64,000 bases of DNA from an uncultured Pirellulaceae bacterium (GTDB lineage: Bacteria; Planctomycetota; Planctomycetia; Pirellulales; Pirellulaceae). This document shows positions 9,730 to 18,790 of the stretch, piece by piece (position 1 is the stretch's first letter; the number at the start of each line of letters is the position of its first letter). The notes under the pieces are model-generated. The model was not told the origin of the DNA, searched no databases, and saw nothing but the letters and a program-made list of their open reading frames with translations. The translations under genes and the position numbers were made by a program. The DNA lies in NCBI GenBank assembly GCA_938083195.1, contig CALKCK010000021.1:1-64000 (forward strand), read 5' to 3'.

Positions 9730-10821
9730 TTAAGGTTGTTTGATCGTGGGGATCTTAAGTTTCGTTCCAGGTTTAATGCCCACCGGACTGATTAGATTTT
9801 CTCGGTTAGCGAGATAGATATCAAGGTAGAAGTCTGGTTTACCAAAGTAGTCGGTAGAAATGGACTGAAGTGATTCATCTTCACGCACGACATGCTCTTT
9901 AAAGTTATTGTAAGATTTGCTTCTCGTTCGAATGTCACTCAGTTCCTCGGTTCGTGCCGTGTTGAGTTTGAATGGAATACGGCGTCGGGTATCGATTGCA
10001 GGCAGTTCTTCGATCGAAAAAGTCAAATGGGTTGAAAGGGAACTGTTGTTCGAAACCGTATTGGCCAATTCTTCTTTTCCACGGGGTGTACTCTCAACCA
10101 GCGAATTCGGCGGCTGTGTTAACGACTTAATTTTCGTGGGTTCACTGTTGTCCCCGAGTAACTGAGGTTCGAAATCGGCTGCGGTGAATGTCGACTCAAA
10201 CGCTTCAATTTTGGGTTCTACTGAGGGGGTCGTGAGCGGCGTTGCGGGTGCCCTCTGGTCAGTTGGCGGTTCGGCTGAAGTTTGGTTGGCAATGTGATCC
10301 AGGCGTTCAGGAACGCGTTTTTGTAACACTGTGCGAGGTGGTTTATATGACGGTTGCATTGCCGCAACATCATCGGCGGCCTCAGCAAAATCAGGGACGT
10401 CACTTGTCTGGGCAATTCCAGGAGTGCCGTTATTCTGAAAAAGAGAAACGATAGATTCGTCAACGGCATACGAGTCTGAAGAACTTGGCGGCGGTGGTGA
10501 TTGATCTTGATCGCGGTTCCCTAGGTCACTCGGTGCGGGGAGCACCGGCGGTTGCGTAATCGAATTTCCACCAAAAGGAGTGGTGGGGAGATCCAGTCTT
10601 GGCTTGAGGGGACTGCGCATCATGCCCATTTTGGCGGGGCGTTTTTCGACGAAATCCAGGTCATTGATCACGTCATTTGAATTGGCATCAAAAACGTCTT
10701 GTTGAGATAGTTCTTCGTTGTCGCTTTTTGGTCCCGATGGGTGTGTGTTGACGTAAGTGCCAAAGCCGAATGCAATTCCGAGGCAGACAATACTAATTGC
10801 AATTTGTTGAAATGAACCCAT
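9730..10821 (-). CDS. LysM-domain protein with N-terminal membrane anchor
   Basis: The protein has an N-terminal hydrophobic segment (QQIAISIVCLGIAFGFG), a long low-complexity Pro/Ser/Thr-rich middle, and a C-terminal LysM domain (HVVREDESLQSISTDYFGKP through GIKPGTKLKIP). LysM binds N-acetylglucosamine-containing cell-wall polymers, so a periplasmic, envelope-linked location is likely. The frame is open to 10914, but I choose the ATG at 10821 because GGAG lies eight bases upstream and the membrane segment then begins at once; this gives 363 residues. A perfect 19-bp palindrome lies 31 bp upstream of this start and could be an operator for it. Confidence 0.82.
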   Translation of the reverse strand: MGSFQQIAISIVCLGIAFGFGTYVNTHPSGPKSDNEELSQQDVFDANSNDVINDLDFVEKRPAKMGMMRSPLKPRLDLPTTPFGGNSITQPPVLPAPSDLGNRDQDQSPPPPSSSDSYAVDESIVSLFQNNGTPGIAQTSDVPDFAEAADDVAAMQPSYKPPRTVLQKRVPERLDHIANQTSAEPPTDQRAPATPLTTPSVEPKIEAFESTFTAADFEPQLLGDNSEPTKIKSLTQPPNSLVESTPRGKEELANTVSNNSSLSTHLTFSIEELPAIDTRRRIPFKLNTARTEELSDIRTRSKSYNNFKEHVVREDESLQSISTDYFGKPDFYLDIYLANRENLISPVGIKPGTKLKIPTIKQP

Positions 10822-10851
10822 CAACGTCTCCAAGAATAAAGCGAGTCTGTA

Positions 10852-10870
10852 ATTTGGTAAATTACCAAAT
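10852..10870. promoter_or_regulatory. Perfect 9-1-9 palindrome upstream of the LysM gene, operator candidate
   Basis: ATTTGGTAA-A-TTACCAAAT is an exact inverted repeat of 19 bp. It begins 31 bp before the LysM-protein ATG, in the place where a promoter would be expected. Its size and symmetry are those of sites bound by dimeric helix-turn-helix repressors. No regulator gene is adjacent. Confidence 0.5.
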
Positions 10871-11143
10871 CCAATTCTCTTGCAAGGTGCTAGAGAATAA
10901 ATACGCCAATCCATGGCAAGTTAATGTAACCATTGAACTATTACACACCGCCGCTGAAAGGCATGAACTAACCTCGTGGTGAGAGCATTAGTGGCGTTTT
11001 CGAATGCTGGATTTTGGGGTCAGGTAAACCTTTCGGGCTACCTGGGTTGCTGGTCGCTCGACTTGGAGGAGGCTCGTTTTCTTACCAAGGCTGATGTTTT
11101 GCAGTAAAATGCAGTTTCGCCGACTGCAAAAACCATAGGTTTA

Positions 11144-11177
11144 CAAAAAAAGAGCTGCCATCGTAGATGGCAGCTCT
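11144..11177 (-). terminator. Intrinsic terminator of the tgt-yajC-secDF transcript
   Basis: A perfect 12-bp stem AGAGCTGCCATC/GATGGCAGCTCT (11151-11177) with a 3-base loop is followed, on the minus strand, by a run of seven T (11144-11150). It lies 73 bp past the secDF stop codon. Confidence 0.93.
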
Positions 11178-11249
11178 TTCAATTTTACGGCTCCTTGCCC
11201 TCGCCAAATTACCTTTGGCTGACGGCGAGGTGCTCTTAATTCTCAAGTT

Positions 11250-14200
11250 CTAAGCCGTCTCGGGGTCTACTTCACCTGGATTCAGGCCAACTGTATTCAT
11301 CAGCCAAAGCAATGCTGGTGAAGCGATGAAGATCGAACTGTAGGTACCGACCAAGACGCCGATGACTAATGCAAATGCAAATCCGTGAATCGCTTCGCCA
11401 CCGAAACAATAAAGGATAAACACAACGATGAAAGTGGTGACCGACGTCAGGATAGTACGGCTTAGAGTTTGCGAGATACTAGCGTTGACAATGTCAGCGG
11501 TAATCTCGGTCCGTTTTCCACGTACTTCTCGAATTCGATCAAAGACAACGATCGTGTCGTTCAACGAGTAACCAATAACGGTTAATAGTGCAGCAATGAT
11601 TTCGAGACTGATCTTGAACTCGACGATTCCCAAAAAGCCAAGCGCGCCGGCGACCCAGTGGCTGATGGCAATCGCACCAAGCACAATCAGGACATCGTGA
11701 ATCAAAGCAATCACCGCCGCCAAACCAAAGGCAACGTTTTGGAATCGCACCCAAACGTAAGCGATGATTCCTAACAGACTGGCAAAAATGGCGACCAGTG
11801 CTTGGACTTGAGTTTTGCCAGCGATCTGTCCACCCACTTTACTTGTGGTTGGGAAGTAAGGCGTCTGGTTTAGCTTTTGGCTCCAAGCGTCAATGATCGC
11901 GTCGGCTTCTTCCGAGCGGTTCACTTCCATGGTGACCTCCCAGTTTTCTGAAACTGTCGAAGCAGCCGACTCGTCTTGTTCGACATCCTTCGAGTCGACA
12001 ATGATCTGTTCCTCTTCCAGTTCCAGTTCTGCAGTTTCTGAAGCTTCGACGAGCATGTTGATCAGTGATTTTCCAGAAATTCCGGGGGTAACCTTTAGGG
12101 TTCTGGTGATTTGATCAGGTTTAGCAATCTGATTGCCTGTTGGAGCTGTCGGCTTAAACTCGTTTTCATCTTCTGTGGTTGGGACTTCTTGAGTGGAAGT
12201 CACTTCAGCATCGGCCTTGGGACCTTCTGCCTTAGGAGCTTCTGTTTTAGGAGCTTCTGTTTTAGGAGCTTCTGTTTTAGGAGCTTCTGTTTTAGGAGCT
12301 TCTGTTTTAGGAGCTTCTGTTTTAGGAGCTTCTGTTTTGGCGTCTGCCGTTGCCGATGGCTCAGGCTTTTCCTGCTGAACCTTTTCAACTGGAGGGGTTT
12401 CGTTTTCCTGTTTCGCAGGTTCCTGATAGGTCAGCATGAATGAGGAAGCAGCACTGGCCAGAGGCGTGAATCCACCAGCTTCCCAGTTCATTCCCGTTTT
12501 CAACGGCTTTTCAGTATCAGTCTCTGCTGGTTGAGCCGGCGTTGAACTTGGTTTCGCGGCACCAGATGAGTTGACAACGTCTACATGGTTAAGCTTCAGG
12601 CGTCCTTTAAATACGCGTGCCAGGATGTCTGCTAGTTCCTCAAACTTTTCTTGAGGAGCACCTTCGTAGGCAGGTAAATTACTGTCGACTCGGAAGACAG
12701 TGTCTTTTTTATTGGTATCACTCGTCTGGAAACCGGTCACAGAAAATTCGACTCTTTCACCGTTGTGGGTTTCTTTTAGGTCATCGAGTTCCTTTCGAAG
12801 GGCTTCAACATCTTGTGCATCGTTAAAGACCATTCGTACAGTCGAGCCACCGCGTAAATCGTGGTCTAAGATTTTTGGACCCAATAGGAATACGCTGCTG
12901 AGGCCGCCGACGATTAATGCGAAAGACATAATTCCGGTGAGGCTTACTTTGCTCAAAAAATCGAATTGTTTTCTTTCGAGGATTCGTGTCATTTTGAGCT
13001 GAGTGAGCCAACGTTTACGTTCGAAGATGTCAAAGATTAATCGAGAAACGTAAATGGCAGTAAACATACTCATCAAAATACCGAGAATCAGTGTGACTGA
13101 AAATCCTTTGATTTGTTCGGTTCCGATCACGTACAAAACGACGGCAGTAATCAAGGTGGTGACGTTTGCGTCAATGATGGTGGTCGTGGCTTTATCGAAT
13201 CCGTTGCGAATGGCCATTCGCAAGGCGGCGCCACGATCGAGTTCCTCTCGTATCCGTTCAAAGATAAGTACGTTCGCATCCACGGACATACCGACGGTAA
13301 GAACTAAGCCGGCCAGGCCTGTTAGCGTGAACGGTTGGTTGATTGCCATCACTAAGGCAAGAATCAGAACCAGGTTCAGTAAGAGTGCGGCGGTCGCAAC
13401 AATTCCAGCGAACCGGTAGTAAAGCATCATGAAGATCAAGACGAGAACGAGCGAGCAACCAATCGCAAGGAATCCTTGTTCGAGTAGCTGTTTACCAAGG
13501 TTCGACTCAATAAAGTCTCGACTGATGGGCGATTTGTTCAACGCCACATCGAGCTTGCCGCTTTCGAGTGTAATGATTAGTTCGGAGACTTCCTCAGGAG
13601 TAAACTCACCAGTGATCCGACCGTTTTTGTAAATTGCAGACTGGATGTTTGGTGCTGAATGAAGTTGGCCATCGAGGACAACTCCCATAGGTTTATCGAT
13701 ATTCATCCGAGTCAACATGCCCATTTTGGAGCTGCCAATCTCGGTTGTCTTAAACGCGACGCTTCCGCGGCCTCGTTCGTCCATGGCGGAGCTGACGTTT
13801 GAAAGGTGTTCACCTTCGACGTTTTGATCATCCTCCGGCTGAATTACTAATATTTGAGGCGTCCGAACACCTTGGGAAGCACACCATTTTGCGAATTCAG
13901 CCCCTTGTGAATCAGCGTCTGACGTATTGGAAGCAGACCACGTGGAAAGATCTAGAATTTTACCAGACGCCTTGTCACGTACGAGATCGTTCCGCTGAGG
14001 AACGAACTTAAACGGTGCAATCTTATTGGTGGAATCGTCAGGTTGGACGACTCGGGCGAGGGCAACCCAAACAGCCACTGTTTGCTTTGTTCCTTCGACG
14101 TCGTCCTGGACTTTACGGCTGCGATTACCTGCAGCTGCTTGTGCCTTGGCAGCATCACGCTGGAGTTTAAAAGTTTGAGTGTCGCGAGCCAAAATCCTGA

Positions 14201-14714
14201 ATTCAAGTTTCCCCGCTTCGACGAGTCGCTTCCAGATGCCGTCCGCTTCGGTTGCTTCAACAGTCGGGATCGTGACTTCGATTTTATCGGCACCTAGAGG
14301 GCGAATCATGATTTCCTTCGTGCCCGAAGGGTTTACCCTGCGAACAAGTGCGGGAATGATGTCAGCCGCTTCGGGGCGTTTTCCAGCACCGTCTTCGTCG
14401 AGAAACGCATCAAGATTTAGCGATCCAATCATATTGATACCACCTCGAAGATCCACGCCCAGTTTGGGAGGCCATTTGGCCCAGATCATCAATGAAGCGA
14501 CTAGAACGGCAATCAAAACGATCGACATTCTTCCCTGATACTCGGCGACTTTGAGTCCCGAAGAGATATATTTCGCGGCAAAGAAGCCGAAAACGACTGC
14601 AGCAATTAGCAATAGAAAAACAAACGTTCCAGTTTGGTAAAAGGGAATAATGTTTTCAGCGGCTTGCGCCGCGTTTTGTGCCAAAAGGGAAGCGTTGGAG
14701 CTGAACTCTAACAT
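11250..14714 (-). CDS. secDF: SecD-SecF fusion, protein translocase subunit
   Basis: SecD and SecF are proton-driven membrane proteins that pull exported proteins through SecYEG on the periplasmic side. The SecD half (about residues 1-600) has the first membrane helix, the periplasmic P1 motif DLRGGINMIGSLNLD and a helix bundle with GLAGLVLTVGMSVDANVLIFERIREEL. The SecF half begins ERKQFDFLSKVSLTGI and ends with GYSLNDTIVVFDRIREVRGK and four further helices. Fused SecDF is usual in planctomycetes. At 1154 residues it is long because the SecF periplasmic domain carries a large insert rich in Pro, Lys, Glu and Ala with KTEAP repeats. The yajC gene directly upstream on the same strand supports the call. 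Confidence 0.96.
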   Translation of the reverse strand: MLEFSSNASLLAQNAAQAAENIIPFYQTGTFVFLLLIAAVVFGFFAAKYISSGLKVAEYQGRMSIVLIAVLVASLMIWAKWPPKLGVDLRGGINMIGSLNLDAFLDEDGAGKRPEAADIIPALVRRVNPSGTKEIMIRPLGADKIEVTIPTVEATEADGIWKRLVEAGKLEFRILARDTQTFKLQRDAAKAQAAAGNRSRKVQDDVEGTKQTVAVWVALARVVQPDDSTNKIAPFKFVPQRNDLVRDKASGKILDLSTWSASNTSDADSQGAEFAKWCASQGVRTPQILVIQPEDDQNVEGEHLSNVSSAMDERGRGSVAFKTTEIGSSKMGMLTRMNIDKPMGVVLDGQLHSAPNIQSAIYKNGRITGEFTPEEVSELIITLESGKLDVALNKSPISRDFIESNLGKQLLEQGFLAIGCSLVLVLIFMMLYYRFAGIVATAALLLNLVLILALVMAINQPFTLTGLAGLVLTVGMSVDANVLIFERIREELDRGAALRMAIRNGFDKATTTIIDANVTTLITAVVLYVIGTEQIKGFSVTLILGILMSMFTAIYVSRLIFDIFERKRWLTQLKMTRILERKQFDFLSKVSLTGIMSFALIVGGLSSVFLLGPKILDHDLRGGSTVRMVFNDAQDVEALRKELDDLKETHNGERVEFSVTGFQTSDTNKKDTVFRVDSNLPAYEGAPQEKFEELADILARVFKGRLKLNHVDVVNSSGAAKPSSTPAQPAETDTEKPLKTGMNWEAGGFTPLASAASSFMLTYQEPAKQENETPPVEKVQQEKPEPSATADAKTEAPKTEAPKTEAPKTEAPKTEAPKTEAPKTEAPKAEGPKADAEVTSTQEVPTTEDENEFKPTAPTGNQIAKPDQITRTLKVTPGISGKSLINMLVEASETAELELEEEQIIVDSKDVEQDESAASTVSENWEVTMEVNRSEEADAIIDAWSQKLNQTPYFPTTSKVGGQIAGKTQVQALVAIFASLLGIIAYVWVRFQNVAFGLAAVIALIHDVLIVLGAIAISHWVAGALGFLGIVEFKISLEIIAALLTVIGYSLNDTIVVFDRIREVRGKRTEITADIVNASISQTLSRTILTSVTTFIVVFILYCFGGEAIHGFAFALVIGVLVGTYSSIFIASPALLWLMNTVGLNPGEVDPETA
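12235..12339 (-). repeat. Seven tandem 15-bp units coding KTEAP inside secDF
   Basis: The plus strand reads GGAGCTTCTGTTTTA seven times in a row, almost without change, with a degenerate unit before it (12220-12234). In the gene this gives KTEAP repeats in the periplasmic loop of the SecF half. The near identity at DNA level suggests recent expansion, and copy number may vary between strains. Confidence 0.95.
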
Positions 14715-14812
14715 CCGAGGATTCCTAAAGTATAAATGGGTAAAGGATTCGCGTTATTTCTTAAAAACGTAACTCTCAAAAATCATTTCACAAAAGCGAC
14801 GTTTTACTTGCA

Positions 14813-15220
14813 TCAACTTTCTTTTGCGTCTTCGTCTGATACTACACGAACGATTGATTTCGCCAGTACCTGCATTTTCGAGTTGCTTGCTTCGTCGACT
14901 CGCAGAGTGACGTATTCGGCATCCGAACGGTGATTCACGACGGTTCCCAGAATGCCACCAGCCGTTACGACTTTGTCGTTCTTTTTTAAGTTGGCGAGCA
15001 AGTCCGAGGTTTTGGCTTGGGCTTTATTTTTTGGCCGAGCCATCATGATGAAGTAAACCAACATGACGGCCATCAATGCAGGAAACATCCAGTTGTCGAA
15101 GAGGCTTGGAGTTTGGTTCCCCAAATCCTCATTGCCAACCGCGCCGTCGACAGGTGTGTCTGGTGTTTGAACTTGCGTTTGTGCAAGGAAATACCAGCAA
15201 GTGTTGTAAAAGTTTATCAT
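14813..15220 (-). CDS. yajC: Preprotein translocase accessory subunit YajC
   Basis: A 135-residue single-span membrane protein that associates with SecDF and SecYEG. A variable N-terminal part is followed by one membrane helix (FPALMAVMLVYFIMMARP) and the family signature: KKNDKVVTAGGILGTV, then the small basic C-terminal domain ending in the SIVRVVSDED segment. The N-terminal extension of about 45 residues before the helix is longer than in E. coli YajC (110 residues). It lies 98 bp upstream of secDF on the same strand, in the classic tgt-yajC-secDF order, so cotranscription is likely. Confidence 0.95.
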   Translation of the reverse strand: MINFYNTCWYFLAQTQVQTPDTPVDGAVGNEDLGNQTPSLFDNWMFPALMAVMLVYFIMMARPKNKAQAKTSDLLANLKKNDKVVTAGGILGTVVNHRSDAEYVTLRVDEASNSKMQVLAKSIVRVVSDEDAKES

Positions 15221-15625
15221 TAGACCTTACTCGTTCCACGATTGGCTTGATTCAATAGTCCCTATGTTGGAACCGTCGATCACCATTGGGTGTCAAGCAA
15301 TCACGATGGAAAGAAAACAAAAAACGAAGAAAACTAAGTGCGAGGAGTTTCAGTTCAGTGCAACTCCTGTGGAGTTCAAGCCGTTTTAGGGCTCAGAAAT
15401 CTATCTTGGGAGTTGCTCTTCGCTTAGCGCGTCACTCTTTTTTCAAGCCGATAATGATAAAACGATGCCCGCTTACCAACAAGGCCAAGTCGGGGGGCAA
15501 AACCACGAATAACCCTGATTTTAAAGGCTAAAATGGCTGGAAAGGCTCGATTATCCTTCTTTGTTCGATTTCTGTCCTTGCGAAGGGGCGTGATCGACCT
15601 GAATCGTGTGGATATTCACGAACCA
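15221..15625. other. Spacer between tgt and yajC, nothing recognised
   Basis: About 400 bp with no credible gene. A plus-strand open frame at 15286-15531 is Lys/Arg/Ser-rich and matches no family. I see no terminator, so tgt and yajC may be separate or weakly linked transcripts. Confidence 0.4.
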
Positions 15626-16750
15626 TCAGCGTGATGTTGGGTGCCAGCCGGACATGTGTTGTGAATGAAAATCAAGAAAACAGTCGTTCGCAATTGCTTC
15701 TCGCGCCTTTCGCATGAGTTGTTGGTAGTAGGCCAAGTTGTGGAGAGAGAGCAGGATTGGTCCGAGCATTTCTTTTGCTTTGAAAAGGTGGCGCAGATAG
15801 GCACGGCTGAGGTGCGAGTAGGGTGTCTCGATGTCGGCCTGAAGCGGGCGAGGGTCTTTTTCGTGGATCGCGTTGCGGATTTTGATTCTGCCCTCGTCGG
15901 TAAAAGCCATTGCGTTTCGCCCATTTCTGGTGGGCATGACGCAATCAAACATATCGACTCCGCGTTTAACGCCCTCAATTAAATCTTCGGGTGTTCCAAC
16001 CCCCATCAGATACCTTGGTTTTTTTGCTGGTAAGACCGGGCAGGTCACATCGAGCATTGCATACATTTCACTAGGGGGTTCACCGACACTCAATCCACCA
16101 ATGGCATAACCCGGGAAATCGAGGTCGATCAATTGTTCGGCGCAGTGAACCCGCAGCTCCGGTTCAAGTCCTCCTTGGACAATCGCAAACTGAACTTGTG
16201 AGTCGAGGTTGTGGGCGTCTTGGGAGCGTTTGGCCCAGCGGATGGTGCGCTCCATCGCATCAACGATCGTCTCTTTTTTGTTGGGTAGCTCAATCACGTG
16301 GTCAAGTACCATCGCAATGTCAGCTCCGAGTTCCTGTTGAATTTGGACACTCCTCTCGGGAGTCAATTCCATTTTTGAGCCGTCAATGTGCGATTGGAAT
16401 GTGGCGCCGTGTTCCGTGATTTTGGTCAGTTGCGCGAGGCTGAAAAGTTGGAATCCACCGCTGTCGGTAAGCATTGGTCCATCCCAGCCCATGAATTTTG
16501 GCAGGCCTCCGAACTCTTGAACTAATTCGGATCCGGGGCGCAGAGCGAGGTGATAAGTGTTACCAAGAATGATTTGTGCGTTCGTCGATTTTACCAAGCC
16601 GGTGGTTAAGCCCTTGACCGTAGCGCAGGTTCCAACGGGCATGAAAGTTGGTAGGTCGATGGTGCCTCGAGGTGTCGTTAGCTTGCTAAGCCTAGCGCCA
16701 CAGTGTTTGTCCGTATGCAGGACTTCGAATTGAAACCCATCTTTGTTCAT
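15626..16750 (-). CDS. tgt: Queuine tRNA-ribosyltransferase
   Basis: Tgt exchanges guanine 34 of GUN-anticodon tRNAs for the queuosine precursor preQ1. Visible family motifs are PVGTCATVKGL, GNTYHLALRPG, MLTDSGGFQLFSL (with the catalytic Asp), IVQGGLEPELR, GYAIGGLSVGEPP and MFDCVMPTRNGRNA (with the nucleophile Asp). The 374-residue length is normal. The structural zinc site is odd: the usual CxCxxC before SRAYLRHL is replaced by DIETPYSHL, with no cysteine, although the distal LHNLAYY His is present. The ATG at 16750 gives the normal N-terminus. The gene leads the tgt-yajC-secDF set. Confidence 0.94.
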   Translation of the reverse strand: MNKDGFQFEVLHTDKHCGARLSKLTTPRGTIDLPTFMPVGTCATVKGLTTGLVKSTNAQIILGNTYHLALRPGSELVQEFGGLPKFMGWDGPMLTDSGGFQLFSLAQLTKITEHGATFQSHIDGSKMELTPERSVQIQQELGADIAMVLDHVIELPNKKETIVDAMERTIRWAKRSQDAHNLDSQVQFAIVQGGLEPELRVHCAEQLIDLDFPGYAIGGLSVGEPPSEMYAMLDVTCPVLPAKKPRYLMGVGTPEDLIEGVKRGVDMFDCVMPTRNGRNAMAFTDEGRIKIRNAIHEKDPRPLQADIETPYSHLSRAYLRHLFKAKEMLGPILLSLHNLAYYQQLMRKAREAIANDCFLDFHSQHMSGWHPTSR

Positions 16751-16822
16751 GGCACACTTTCTGCATTAACAGGGGCGGGGTTGGGTTCGCATTTGATTCT
16801 GGAAGGACCTACTCAGACTGCG

Positions 16823-16850
16823 AAAAAAAAGACCCGCGATTTCGCGGGTC
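16823..16850 (-). terminator. Intrinsic terminator of the TPR/alpha-CTD gene
   Basis: GACCCGCGA-TT-TCGCGGGTC (16831-16850) forms a 9-bp GC-rich hairpin, followed on the minus strand by eight T (16823-16830). It lies 33 bp downstream of the minus-strand gene ending at 16883. Confidence 0.93.
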
Positions 16851-16882
16851 AAATGTTTTACTAAATTTTAATCAGGTGGGGC

Positions 16883-18208
16883 TTACTCGCCGCGGAGGCT
16901 CAGATTCACCTGGACAAGCTTTTCCCGAACTTCGGTGAGGCTGGTTACGCCAAAGTTCTTGCACTCGAGCAAGTCGTCTTGCGATTTTCTCACGAGTTCA
17001 CCGATGGTTGCGAGTCCCAATCGAGTCATGCACTTACGAGCACGGACGGAAAGATTGAGGTCGGAAATCGGACGATCGAGAAGCATTTGCTCCTCTGGGC
17101 TGTACTGGCTCGTATCGACCGGCTCGTCTGCTTCATCTTTCTGATGAGCAAATTGTCCGATCATTAGCCCTTTGTTGGTCATCATTTCGCGAATTTCAAC
17201 AAGCGATGTCTCGCCGAAGTTCTTGCTGTTCAGCAATTCCATTTCGGAAACTTTGCAAAGATCTCCCAGGGTGAGGATCCCCATCTTTTGAAGACAGTTT
17301 CGACTGCGGACTGAAAGTTCGAATTGAGCAATCGGAATGCTCATCACGCCAGCGATTTGCTGACGGACTTTTTCGCGATCGTGATCGTAGTGCTCGTCCA
17401 TCGAGGCCACTGAGTCGTTGCGATAAAGCAACGCGCGGTCGTGGGTGGGATGTGATTCAAGGATGCGATCGTAGCATCGAGTCGCTCGCTCGAATTGATC
17501 GTGATCTTCGTAAATTAGTCCAAGGTTCAGCAAGGCACCGATGCTCGTTGGGAATGAGGCAGCAGCACGCTGGTAGAGTTCGATCGCTCGCTCGTCGTTC
17601 CCACGACGGTCGTTTTCTAGGGCAAGTCCGAATAATGCTCCCGGATGTGAGTCTTCTAGTTCGACAGCTCGCTCATATAGTTTGCAGACTTCATCTGGAT
17701 TGTCGCTCATTGCTGCGATGGTCGCCCCACGTTGGTAGAGGTATTCCGCAGTTTGTTCGATAGGGCCAAACATGTTGTCCAAAATGGTCATCGCACCGGA
17801 GAGGTCTTTTGAGAGACGCTTCGTTTCCGCGATTGCAATTTGGCAGTGGTCGCCGTTGTATCCAGCTCGCTGTGCCGATTCGTAGCACTCGATCGCTTTG
17901 TCCCAGTTGTGAAGCGCAAATTGGCCCTTGCCCTGGTAAAAATAAGCTAATGCACCGCCGTCTGCATTCTCGAGGGTAACGATGGCAGTTTCGTAATTAC
18001 CAATCATATATTGGCAAACACCAAGCCGAACCGAAGCCGCCGGCGTTCTCTCCAGTTGCGACTCCAACACGCCCGTTACTTCTTTTAAGTTGGGGAATTG
18101 GGAATAGTCGTTGCAGACTTTTGTGAGAATGAAGGTGATCTCGTTGGGACCAAACGAACTGTTTGACAGCAGGATGTCTTTTAATTCGATTTCCGGAACC
18201 TGAGCCAT
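16883..18208 (-). CDS. TPR protein with two RNA polymerase alpha-CTD-like domains
   Basis: The first ~270 residues are tetratricopeptide repeats (for example FYQGKGQFALHNWDKAIECY and GALFGLALENDRRGNDERAI). Two copies of a helix-hairpin-helix module follow. The first runs LSVRSRNCLQKMGILTLGDL to LVEIREMM, the second LSVRARKCMTRLGLATIGEL to LTEVREKL. Both match the C-terminal domain of RNA polymerase alpha (consensus LSVRxxNCLKxxGI...LxxIxExL), the part that binds UP-element DNA and activators. No alpha N-terminal dimerisation domain is present, so this is not RpoA. A role in transcription or DNA binding is an inference. The gene is monocistronic, with its own terminator. The ATG at 18208 is the first in frame. 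Confidence 0.88.
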   Translation of the reverse strand: MAQVPEIELKDILLSNSSFGPNEITFILTKVCNDYSQFPNLKEVTGVLESQLERTPAASVRLGVCQYMIGNYETAIVTLENADGGALAYFYQGKGQFALHNWDKAIECYESAQRAGYNGDHCQIAIAETKRLSKDLSGAMTILDNMFGPIEQTAEYLYQRGATIAAMSDNPDEVCKLYERAVELEDSHPGALFGLALENDRRGNDERAIELYQRAAASFPTSIGALLNLGLIYEDHDQFERATRCYDRILESHPTHDRALLYRNDSVASMDEHYDHDREKVRQQIAGVMSIPIAQFELSVRSRNCLQKMGILTLGDLCKVSEMELLNSKNFGETSLVEIREMMTNKGLMIGQFAHQKDEADEPVDTSQYSPEEQMLLDRPISDLNLSVRARKCMTRLGLATIGELVRKSQDDLLECKNFGVTSLTEVREKLVQVNLSLRGE

Positions 18209-18664
18209 TAAATAACCTCGTTTAAGCGACAGATGTCAAAGGGCAAACCGAGATTTATTAAATCGTCGGGGCAATAAGAACTTAGGACAGCGGCACAAAT
18301 GCACCGGTCCCGATTTCAAGCCGCGTATTTTGCCATTTTTACAAAGAAAAGGCAACTGCCATTCCTCCGTTAAAAAATTTGGTCAGATCACAATGGTGGG
18401 TTGTGATGCTGAAAACACAGTGAATATCAATGGTTGATAGTTTAGGCCAACGGCAAAGGGACCTTGATCAACGAATTCACTGGGTTTTAAGGGAAAACAC
18501 ACCCAAAGGTTTTCGACAAACCAAGCCAGTTCAATGCAACCAAACACCTAGAAAACTAAGCTATTTCGGGGAATTACTTGGCCAAAACGAATGGAAAAGC
18601 AAAATTGAGAGGCTGTCGAGCAAAGAACCGACAAAGTTAGGTCCTTTTTTGCCCTGCGGGAGCT

Positions 18665-18692
18665 GGGCCTAGCAATTGGGGCCTAGCAATTC
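18665..18692. repeat. 14-bp tandem duplication
   Basis: Two adjacent copies of GGGCCTAGCAATTG (the last base of the second is C). The same core (AATTGGGCC..AGC) is duplicated again at 49667-49694, 31 kb away. Confidence 0.85.
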
Positions 18693-18696
18693 CGAA

Positions 18697-18790
18697 CATT
18701 GATTCTGTGCAGCAAGAAGAGTCACCGTTAAGATTCGAGCCCCTAGCCTCCGAATTGCGAAACCGTTGCTCGTTCGGTTCAAGACTCTCC
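18697..18790 (-). pseudogene. Decayed copy of the tRNA-Thr gene and its 3' flank
   Basis: CATTGATTCTGTGC (18697-18710) is identical to 20076-20089, the flank just past the 3' end of the tRNA-Thr gene. The next ~65 bases line up without gaps with the tRNA, about two-thirds identical by hand. The acceptor 3' strand, T-loop, anticodon loop (TTCGCAA against TTCGTAA) and D-arm can all be paired up. Stems are broken (for example the T-stem and much of the anticodon stem) and the 5' acceptor strand is gone, so it cannot be a working tRNA. It lies in the same orientation as the intact gene. Confidence 0.6.

Noticed and set aside
12193-12443. Open frames on the plus strand opposite the secDF repeat
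   Set aside because: They are only the antisense reading of the 15-bp repeat inside a clear secDF gene.
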